20,117 nt of DNA, from positions 1-20,117 of the forward strand of contig JAAPAO010000152.1 of assembly GCA_013115145.1 (NCBI GenBank). Reading direction: 5' to 3'. The position numbers and the translations under genes are program-made. Position 1 is the stretch's first letter. The number at the start of each line of letters is the position of its first letter. The notes under the pieces were generated by a model. That model was not told where the DNA came from, did not search any database, and saw nothing but the letters and a program-made list of their open reading frames with translations. Below are positions 1 through 7,685 of the stretch, in pieces. Source of the stretch: Perkinsus chesapeaki (Eukaryota; Perkinsozoa; Perkinsida; Perkinsidae).

Positions 1-62
1 CGTGCTGTCCGTGCACGCGTGCCGCTTATTGACGACCACAACTAAACTTGTCTACTTCGTAA

Positions 63-120
63 ACCTCACATATAGTCCGCTGGCCGCCGTTGCATCTCTC
101 GTGTGTAGCGCAGAGACGTC
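63..120 (-). pseudogene. Decayed fragment resembling kleisin exon 6
   Basis: Read on the minus strand, this patch gives TREMQRRPADYM followed by a stop. The intact kleisin exon 6 has TREMQWRPADYI. The nucleotide match over 71-101 is 29 of 31 bases against 3487-3517. Outside this core the similarity fades quickly and the reading frame is broken. It is either a remnant of a duplicated kleisin gene or a small dispersed piece of it. A conserved regulatory repeat is less likely, because the match falls in coding sequence. Confidence 0.5.
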
Positions 121-169
121 AACACAATGGGAGTCAAAAGGCAAGAAAATGTGGAGCAGTAACCTGCTA

Positions 170-226
170 GGTTCGACATCGATTTCGCGGTAGCTTGCCA
201 GTTGAATTCTATGTTAAAGCCTCAGA
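170..226 (-). pseudogene. Decayed fragment resembling kleisin exon 9
   Basis: Positions 175-186 are identical to 2694-2705, and the next 37 bases match at roughly two thirds of positions without correcting for gaps. The intact copy encodes the start of the last helix and wing of the kleisin C-terminal domain (GEIDV); here the same short motif is read as REIDV but the flanking frame contains stops. Together with the patch at 63-120 this suggests a broken, rearranged kleisin copy. On its own the match would be weak. Confidence 0.35.
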
Positions 227-632
227 GCATTCTTACGACAGAACATTACCGATATACTCCTGGAATAAGAGCGCGACGTCGCCTGATTTCAAGGCAGATG
301 ATTGAAGCTCGAACCGGACAAACTATGAGAATTCACGCCCCGCTGAGACTCAGCCGCTGGCAACCGGGACACCTTACCGGTGCGCATACGTGCGTGACCG
401 AGAAACCGACTAGTCCGGAATTTACTTCGAAACACGCCGTGTGCTGAAGAACAACGGTATCGCTGAAAGAGCCGTGCCGCCCTTGATGCACTCCGAGGGG
501 AAGAAGAATCTCGCCAGTTTGATATAACAAGATCAGCTCTAATTCGCCTCACTGTTTTGGTTCCGCGATTCGCGCTCACTCTGTCATTGTTAAGCTAGTT
601 CGGAGACGAGTAGTTGAAATTTTACTTCTTAT

Positions 633-1631
633 ATGTGGCAAAAGCTTCGCAAACTTTCCCTCTTGCTCTCCGCGGCAATGGCTATCAAGTCCGCCAAAGA
701 AAGCCCATCTTATGCTGGTACTCCACCACCTTCGAACGACCCTTTGTACTCGGAGCAGGCACCATACATGGAAGCCATCAACCTTCCAGGAGCTTGGAGG
801 CGCCTGACATCGACCAGGGTGGGGAGGCACAGAGTTATTGTGGCAGTCGTAGACACTGGGGTGAAAAAGGACCACCCCGATCTAGTTGGTAACCTTGTCG
901 AGGGCTACAATGTGGTCATGCGCAATAGTAGTACTGATGATCAGACTGGGCATGGTACCTCTATGGCTGGTATCCTTGGTGCCAAGATCAACAATTCTAT
1001 TGGTTTAGCCGGTGTTATGGACCTCGTAAGCATTATGCCCATCTCTGTTGGTAGAGACTTCACGGAACAGACTGAGTCTCTAGCTGTCGACTACGCCATC
1101 CGCAACCAGAAAGGAAAAGGTATCAAAATACTAATCATGCCATTCTCAGGCGAAGTAGAGAGGCCGTTGTTTATCAAGAAACTTAGAGAAGCCGACAAGG
1201 CGGGTATACTTATGATAGTCTCTGCTGGGAATACAGGAAGTAACACTACCATCAACAAAAGATTTCCTTGTGCTCTGACTACAGAGCTTAATGGAATGAT
1301 ATGTGTCGCGGCAACCGAGCAGGTGAAGATGAGGTTGTCCGAGCTCTCGAGTTTCGCTAACTATGTTGACATCGCTGCACCAGGCGTGAACATCGTTACT
1401 ACGGGTAGGGATAAAACGTATCCGAAATTCGGAGGAACATGTCCAGCGGCGTCAATTATCGCTGGTGTTGCTGCGATACTCTACAGTATTGCACCCGGTC
1501 TGTCTTCTCGTGACGTGAAGAACATTCTCAAGGATACCGCCAAGAAGGGCCTCGAGGATAATACTGGAAAAGTTACTCTCCCATTCGGACGTGTTGATGC
1601 TGATGCGGCTGTAGCGAGGCTTATTCTATGA
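633..1631 (+). CDS. Secreted subtilisin-like (S8) protein, Ser-to-Cys at the nucleophile position
   Basis: This intact single-exon frame encodes 332 residues. Residues 1-21 form a typical signal peptide (basic start, then LSLLLSAAMA), so the product is probably secreted. The peptidase S8 core follows: catalytic Asp74 in AVVDTGV, His107 in GHGTSMAG, oxyanion Asn200 in SAGN. The motif normally holding the nucleophile, GTSMA, reads GTCPAAS at 268-274, so Ser is replaced by Cys270 (codon TGT at 1440-1442). The alignment to the family motif needs no gap. There is no room for an I9-type propeptide between the signal and the mature-like start near residue 43, so it is also short for a secreted subtilase. 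Subtilisins are abundant secreted proteases in Perkinsus. This one may be an inactive homologue or use a Cys nucleophile. It is the only plus-strand gene and the only one with no intron, apart from the possibly single-exon helical gene. I chose 633 because that ATG gives the signal peptide. Confidence 0.9.
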   Translation: MWQKLRKLSLLLSAAMAIKSAKESPSYAGTPPPSNDPLYSEQAPYMEAINLPGAWRRLTSTRVGRHRVIVAVVDTGVKKDHPDLVGNLVEGYNVVMRNSSTDDQTGHGTSMAGILGAKINNSIGLAGVMDLVSIMPISVGRDFTEQTESLAVDYAIRNQKGKGIKILIMPFSGEVERPLFIKKLREADKAGILMIVSAGNTGSNTTINKRFPCALTTELNGMICVAATEQVKMRLSELSSFANYVDIAAPGVNIVTTGRDKTYPKFGGTCPAASIIAGVAAILYSIAPGLSSRDVKNILKDTAKKGLEDNTGKVTLPFGRVDADAAVARLIL

Positions 1632-2576
1632 CATCTATGATATGAAAATACTGTATATAGGTCAGTCTGGTTCCCGTAGGCCATACTCTCTTCAGTTTTG
1701 ACTCAAAGTAACATTGTTCGAGTCGTTAGACGAACCAAGCTTTTTCTTGACACTTTATGTGCTACCGTGCGACAAGAACGTACATGTGGTTCGCTCATTA
1801 GGAAGTATGACCGTCATCTGCCATAATGGACAGATGGTATCTATGTCATTTCTAGTTGAGAAGTGTCCCTGAACACCTCAGCCGTATGCGCTCAAATCTC
1901 AGCTAGAAAGTTTTCAGTAAAAATAAACTTGTTGCGTTTGAAGTGGAAAGACATCATGTGGTAGAATGTCTAGTCAAGAAAGAACTTGCCGAGGGCTGGT
2001 ATATCGAGCGACGATATGTATAAATCAGTACTACGATACTTCGTGAGATTGGACCTTCCAATCTTCACCCTGGAATTCTTACAATCGAAGTGTAGAGGTC
2101 CGCGGTAGTCGCCAGATACTCGATCGCGGATATCCGATGAAAGAGTAATGGGTGTTCCATAACTTTTCATGCTATTTCGGATGAGAGTTTCTCACCATCC
2201 AGGAGGCGTTTCATAATGAAGTTTCGGTAGCACTAGCCGAGTTCCACACCGGTAATCGGACTCTGGCCTCCACACCAGCTCGGGTGCGTAAAAATTTTTC
2301 GGAAGGTCAAAAAGGGTATCGAGTTGGATTGTATTCATCCATTATACACTCCAGTAATTGACGTTGCAAAAGGCTGATAGTTATCCCAGAGGAAACTTGT
2401 TCTAGGTAATGCCAAGGGGCACAGGCATGATTAGACTACCGTGAGACATTGTAGTTCAACTTAGAGCACATACAGACAATAGACGCTCCCACAGATTCAA
2501 AAGACTAGTAGACTGATGATCATAATGAAGACTTTGCTAATTCTTGCAGCGCTGCACTTCAACGTCAACGCAGAGC
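1632..2576. other. Intergenic region between convergent subtilisin-like and kleisin genes
   Basis: About 945 bp without a convincing gene. It must hold the 3' ends of two convergent transcripts. Open frames here are short and show no family motif. The only item I single out is a small signal-peptide-like frame at 2525-2599, listed separately. I see no tRNA-like fold, tandem repeat or terminal repeats of a mobile element. Confidence 0.5.
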
Positions 2577-2599
2577 TCATGAAATGGTGGCCTCAGTAG
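2525..2599 (+). pseudogene. Short signal-peptide-like frame, possible relic of a secreted protein gene
   Basis: The ATG at 2525 opens a 24-residue frame, beginning MKTLLILAALHFNVNAE and ending in a TAG at 2597-2599. It has the shape of a signal peptide with a plausible cleavage site after NA, and then only a few residues. It overlaps the 3' end of the kleisin gene on the other strand by 23 bases. It could be a tiny secreted peptide, the first exon of a gene whose remainder I cannot find, or chance. I favour a relic or chance. Confidence 0.2.
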
Positions 2600-4807
2600 G
2601 GTCTCGCATCGTGAGGGTGATGGCACCAAATGGACTGATGTGAAAATATGAATGCAAAGATGACCAGTGAACTGCAACGCACCTTGGTTGCTTGACATCG
2701 ATTTCACCGTGAGCTGCCAGTAGCAGCGTATGATAAAGGCTCTTTACAGCTAGATAACGAGATGCTCCATCGAGACCGCTGGGAGCGAGAGTGGAGAAAC
2801 CAACAGCCTGGGCAGCGGCGTAGTCGAGCCTTTACAGGTGGAATATGTTACCTTCGGGTTTTCCACTTCTCCAGCACCCTCCTGACGAGCGACTGTGTTC
2901 CTTATGAGATTCTTGAAGGCGAAAGTGTGGGAGTCAAACCCTTTCAAGCCTCCACGTTGATCGTACTGAGTATTCGGGTCAATGGAGGCACGCAGCCTGA
3001 CAATACATTACTTACCGCTTGAGTAGACAAAGAAGACTTACGTTTCCATTGATAAATGTGTAGGAGGGAACTTCCCTGCCGCTTGATTAGCAGTATTAAG
3101 ACTGCTAACTTCCTGGCTGTGCGGTGTGGCTGGTTCAGATGGAGTTTGGGGTGTTCTAGCAAATACATCAGATAACAATGAGACCCTTTCCTGTCTCCCA
3201 CCATTCAGCATAGTCGCTGAAAAGACAAGGCTGCTGCTGCCATAATAATGCTAATTGAAAAGCTCACAGTCTAGTGGTGTTGGTGGCTCCATGAATGCCT
3301 CCTCAAGTTCGGTGGCACCGAGCTGGTCACGCAACTCATCTACTTCCATATCGTCATTAGGCGTCATCGGGGGCTGCTGTCCCTGACCGCCTCCCCACAG
3401 CCCAACAGGAAAAGACCCTTCCTCAATACTTTTAGTCAAATCAGGGCCGAGGAAATCCAGTCTGGTGGAGGCCGGTGAGGCCCTTATATAGTCCGCCGGC
3501 CGCCATTGCATCTCTCGCGTTCGTGCTATCAGCTCATCATTGGCAACCCATTGATCATACTCAGCCTGATTGATGTGAACTTGCCTATCAAGCCTCGTTC
3601 TCTTCGGTCGCCTCTGCACACCGCTGCTGGCTCGGCGTTTAGCTCGTGCTCGACGAACTGGTGGCACGGATGAGCCTCGGGAGGAAGGTAATGGTACTCC
3701 AGGTCCCGCAGATACTGGGCTACCCACGGAAGGCGGGGGAGCATCGCCATGCGCTGAGGGTGTCTGAAAAGGGTTTCTCAATGGAGGCTGAGACAACCTC
3801 GGCATCAACCTACCATAAGCTCGTCGAGAGGAGGAGGAGCGTCTCCCGCCATGCTAGGCGGGTCAACTCTATCGCTGGCGTTAGAGAGAGAAAGCTCGCG
3901 CAGTTCCGCTGATGTAAGCATAGGCAGTTGACTGTTACCCACCACTTCACCACTCTCAACCAGGCCTGACCGTTCCTCGAGAGGATATCTACACGCATAT
4001 GACTCACCCTCGGCATTCCTTCGTCGTCCTTCATCATGGCTACCCTCAGACGGTGGAGTGGCATCAGCTAGCCTTGTCGGCACTGAGTCTGTGACCGAGG
4101 TCGGGTGGTCACTGCCGACCCGATGCCTTCTAGCGTTCCTCTCCTATCACAATGTCTTCACTTGCCATCATATCAGCAGCTCACCTCTACTTCCTCCTCT
4201 TCATCATCAGCTGGCTGTTCCTTTCGTTTCCTCTGTTTACGCTTCCTCTTAGCCCCAGCGGCGGCATCCCCGTCAGATCCGTCTTCACCAGTGATGCCTT
4301 TGGTCGACCGAAGGGTCTCGCGGAATCTATAACACATTCAACGACGGAGACAACAGCTGAAATGATATCACTTTGCCATGACATTGTCACACCTCTTCAA
4401 GATAAGATCGGCCTTACGACTGAACAGCACACAGACGCCTTTGACTAGCAGGCCGTAAACTCGAAGGGACACCTGATCATCTACCGCACTGCAGTTAACA
4501 GTCCTTTAGGGATGACTTGCCTGACGCTTGTCCTTTCTCCCTGGATGACCGACGTCCCCTAATCTGCCATTTGCCGACACTATGGCCCTCATGAGCTCAG
4601 AGACCTTCTCTGCTATATCGATGTCAATCTGCCCTCGCTTAAGTCGGACGACCCTCGTTGCGGCGATCCAAAACTCCGTGAAGTCCCTGAAGCTCTAGAC
4701 GCTACTTCCCTTTCGAAGTAACTCACCTACTTCTGGAGACTTGGTACGTCCTTTGCCACCGATGCCGTAGTGGTGTCCGAGGCAGCAGCTACTGATGAAG
4801 GGGACAT
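2577..4807 (-). CDS. Rad21/Rec8-type cohesin kleisin, ten exons
   Basis: Kleisins close the SMC1-SMC3 cohesin ring that holds sister chromatids together. Exons (minus): 4807-4731, 4686-4521, 4472-4372, 4326-4185, 4143-3814, 3763-3268, 3216-3042, 2996-2852, 2807-2683, 2634-2577; phases agree throughout and give 604 residues. The N-terminal domain (about 26-120) has FWIAATRV, then VSLRVYGLLVKGV and FSRKADLILKRC, matching the family's WLAAH, LRTSGHLLLGVV and YSRKAKYLL. A basic KRKRKQRKRK stretch and an acidic run lie near residues 140-160. The middle has KRTRLDRQVHI followed by an Asp/Glu/Arg-rich helix, like the Rad21 linker. The C-terminal winged helix is RYLAVKSLYHTLLLAAHGEID, VKQPSPFGAI, then a stop 14 residues later. 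Introns are 41-51 bp; intron 2 uses a GC donor (CAG|GCAAGT). The start is the first ATG, 76 bp beyond the PIG-U stop. I cannot separate Rad21 from the meiotic Rec8 form by eye. Confidence 0.85.
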
Positions 4808-4883
4808 ACTGTACGAGTAGCTAATGACGTGAAACGCCTGCGAGAGTCTCCAACGCGAGGCGGAAGGGGGCAGGAAACGACGG

Positions 4884-6724
4884 TCAATTGTGCTTGGGAT
4901 GATCCCTTTGTTGGAGGCGTGCTGCTGCTGCAGCCATCCTCTTCTGCTCCTTCCTCACTTTCATACTGGTCGATACAGCAGCGGCACCAGCAGCTCCACA
5001 GGCCCCTTGATGAGTCAGATTAGAGAAAAACAGGAAGTTGGGATTCCCAGTGTTCCGACCAAGCCACAGTAAGGTCATCGCCGGATGAAGTAACAAAGCT
5101 GAAACGGCCGAAAGATACGCCATGATAGATGCGTCTCGATGGGCCTACTCATTGTCCCCACAGAGAGGAACAGGATCATGTACTGCTCATAGTTGTTGGG
5201 CTGCTGCTTCTGCTTCTGCTCTTGTTGCTTGTCGGCATCCTCAGCTGGCTGGCTGTCCCCTTCCTCATAAATCTTAGTAAAGCCCTCGACGGAAGTGAGG
5301 TCTTTAAAGTGTAGCAGTAGAAGCTCGCACAGCATGACGTAGTCCAAAGCCTGATGATGAAGATAAAGGCAGCTAAGAGGAGACTTATTACCGTTGGATA
5401 TGGCTGGAAGAGAACACAAAGGGACATTACACTCCAGGTATGGGCTCTGAAAGGGAAGATAACATACGACGATATGGGGAGGAGGGTAAAATGGATTCTA
5501 GCTTTACCCATGGCGATGGGCTACTCAAAAAAGGACTACTAGGACTAGTACCAGGATACCTGGTACTAGTCCTAGTACTCGCTGGGATAGTTCAATGGAC
5601 GGTACTAACGCTCGATATAAAGGCTAATACCTTGCAGCACAGTGTTAAAGATGACGCACATGAAACCGTAAGATACTCCTCGAGAGGGGCAAACACGAAT
5701 GACAACTTACTGTCGGGCATACTCGCCACCATGGGCCCCAAGACGGAAGTAGATGGGCAGGACGTGGGTTAAAGGCAACAGCTGGAACACGAAGAGGAAT
5801 AGGGAATAGAACCTGATAATAGAGTGTCGGGGGGATGCCAGGGGGGAGGGGGGTTTACCGAGGGAAGACCTCTGTGAAGATGTACCAATGCAGCCCTATA
5901 TTAGGCTGAAGCTCACTCATCAGAAAGGGGTCTATGTAGGTGCCTCGAAGCGATGCCCAAAACGCCTCTACATCGCCCATAATGACAAAGGAAGCTGCCA
6001 GCAGTGATGCTAGGAAAATACCTGAAGAGGCTTCTATGGGATCAAGAAAGGGGGGCCTACCGGTGGAGAGGGCATTGCGCATGAGAGCACTCCAAAGGCT
6101 GCTGCCACGTTGCCCGGGTGAAGCCTCCATGGCCGACTTAGATAGCAGCAAGGCGAATGGAAGGAGGGGGTTGCATCTTATATAGGCAAGAGAGGCTATT
6201 GAAATGCATCCCAGCAAACCAGGAGTGAGACATCCAGCCACCAGTGCCATCTGAAGGCTTTGGCCAGATAGGGCGAGGCATGATAAGAGACTAATGGGGT
6301 TGAAGAGGTACGCGGATGGAAGGAACAGTGATGAACCTCGGGATGCTATATAGAGGGCAATAGCACACACAACGTCAAAGAGGGCAAGGACCACCACCGC
6401 GCTCCATTGACCAGGCAGAATACTTGAAGTGAACGAGTGGGCAACGAGGACCAATGGGGGCTCATGGAAGAGACTACCAGCGTAGGGATCGGCACCTGAT
6501 GAAGGGTAGTAGCTTAGATGATGAAGGAAAGGAGCGGTACCAGTTTTAAAGGCAGCTGTAGCCTCCTGAAGCCTTTCATGGCTATTGATAGGAGAGTTAA
6601 GTTCTAGGATATGCTGTAGTATCGAAGGTGCGCCTAGGGAACTGAATAACAACAACCGAAAAGAGAAGCCAGCCACACATATCCATGCCAAACACCGTCG
6701 ACTAGCTGGACACGACGCTCTCAT
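4884..6724 (-). CDS. PIGU: GPI transamidase subunit PIG-U
   Basis: PIG-U is a multi-pass ER membrane subunit of the GPI transamidase, which swaps a C-terminal signal peptide for a GPI anchor. Exons (minus): 6724-5859, 5812-5711, 5446-5392, 5350-5149, 5098-4884; phases agree and give 479 residues, against about 435 in human. Recognisable blocks, in order: DPYAGSLFHEPPLVL (human PYSGAVFHETPLI), YLFNPISLLSCLA (human YLLNPYTILSC), LQPNIGLHWYIFTEVF (human LTPNIGLFWYFFAEMF), LFLFVFQLLPL, FQPYPT (human FKSYPT) and NPNFLFF (human NSNFFYA). Several hydrophobic helices lie between them. A Gln/Lys/Glu-rich insert of about 30 residues in exon 4 is not in the human protein. Introns are 46, 264, 41 and 50 bp; the long one carries a perfect inverted repeat. 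The C-terminus after the last hydrophobic block is Ala-rich and basic and matches the family only loosely. Upstream lies the LIM gene, 130 bp away. Confidence 0.92.
5537..5577. repeat. Perfect 19-bp inverted repeat with 3-base loop, in PIG-U intron 2
   Basis: Positions 5537-5555 and 5559-5577 are exact reverse complements, separated by ATA. After one mismatch, two more pairs extend the stem. The arms themselves contain the short palindrome ACTAGT. It lies inside the 264-bp intron 5447-5710, which is five to six times longer than the other introns of this gene. RNA from either strand could form a strong hairpin. I see no coding role: the plus-strand frame across it, with repeated Leu-Val, is a by-product of the repeat. 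Confidence 0.9.
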
Positions 6725-6854
6725 GGCTAAACCGAAAAACTATACAGGAATGGAGGATCCAGCAACTCCTCTCGACGCGACCCAACTCAACCCAGAGCAT
6801 GCCAGGTGCTGCATCACGGTCATGCAGGGGGGGAAGAGGAAGAAGGCCTCGACT

Positions 6855-7590
6855 TCAGGCAGTCGCTGCGAAATCGGGCCGCCGTTCGTCTTGCGTATGC
6901 TCCTCAGACGCCCTCCCTTTCTCGCTCATTCGCCTAAAAAAGCCGCTGGTGGTTCAGCAACGCCGACGCGGAATACCGATTCTTGAGGGGCCCTCTCGTA
7001 TAGGAGTTATTCTTATAAAATTCATTCTTATAGCAGCTCGGACAAACCACGCTGCCGATTTCTGGACCGGGGGACCAGTTCCCTAACAGAACCCCGCAGC
7101 CGCCTCGATGAGGAGCAAGACCGGCGGCTTACTGAGATTCAGCTGCAATTCACAGGAGCTGCATTTGAAACATGACTGGTGGTAGACCACACCATCCACC
7201 CGGCACTGAGGGTCGTTCATGTACACTGGACCATCACCTGAGTATCATATCAAAGCCCCGTCGATCTAAGGGCCTAGTACAGGCGGAACACCTATCACAG
7301 CCACCAACAGGGATGAGTACTCTAGGGGCTGCATGGGAGGGACCAGATGCCTCTGATGTGGGGACATGTTTCAAAAGTTAACCGGTACAAAGGCTGCTAC
7401 TCGAAGGCTGCTCATTGAGGTCTTTTCCAGTGCTCCTTTCAAACAGCTTCATTCGTTCAGCTATTGACAGTTGAGGGGTTGCTGCTGCTGCTGGCGAGGC
7501 ATCCTCATCCGACGAGGAGGAGGGGCTGTCCTCCATTGGCGTCGAGACCAATGGCGAGGCCTTTAATGGTGATTCAGGTGGTGACGCCAT
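6855..7590 (-). CDS. Small protein with a single LIM domain
   Basis: LIM domains are double zinc fingers that bind protein partners, often in cytoskeletal or signalling complexes. Exons (minus): 7590-7401, 7352-7281, 7237-7133, 7082-6977, 6933-6855; phases agree and give 183 residues. The N-terminal third is Ser/Pro-rich and acidic, with a short helical patch LSIAERMKLFE near residue 45. The LIM domain spans about 85-140: C85-x2-C88, H108-x2-C111, C114-x2-C117 and C137-x2-C140, with 19 residues between C88 and H108 and 19 between C117 and C137, as the family requires. The basic and acidic tail after the domain is short. Introns are 48, 43, 50 and 43 bp. For exon 4 I chose the acceptor at 7083 over one at 7062, because only it gives correct finger spacing. 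The start is the first in-frame ATG after the upstream gene's stop at 7686. The cellular role is unknown. Confidence 0.82.
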
Positions 7591-7685
7591 TAATCTAACA
7601 GGAGCTACCCTTTTAATATCATAATTATAAAGAACAAGAGGCCTGATGGGTGAGATGTCAAACAACGTAGCACTGTACGGTAACA

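Larger units (their letters stand above)
1..632. other. Left-edge non-coding region with two kleisin-like relics
   Basis: I see no intact gene here. Short open frames on both strands show no family motif and are probably chance. Two patches resemble exons of the kleisin gene at 2577-4807: positions 71-101 match 3487-3517 at 29 of 31 bases, and about 175-223 resembles 2694-2742. Both keep the same orientation as the intact gene, but their order is swapped. The stretch just before 633 must contain the promoter or trans-splice acceptor of the subtilisin-like gene, but I cannot point to a specific element. Confidence 0.5.

Noticed and set aside
4058-4448. Plus-strand frames of 64-98 residues around 4058-4448
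   Set aside because: They are antisense to kleisin exons 3-5, which join in phase on the minus strand.
5440-5772. Plus-strand frame with LVLVLVL-like hydrophobic core
   Set aside because: The hydrophobic stretch is created by the inverted repeat; PIG-U exons lie on the opposite strand on both sides.
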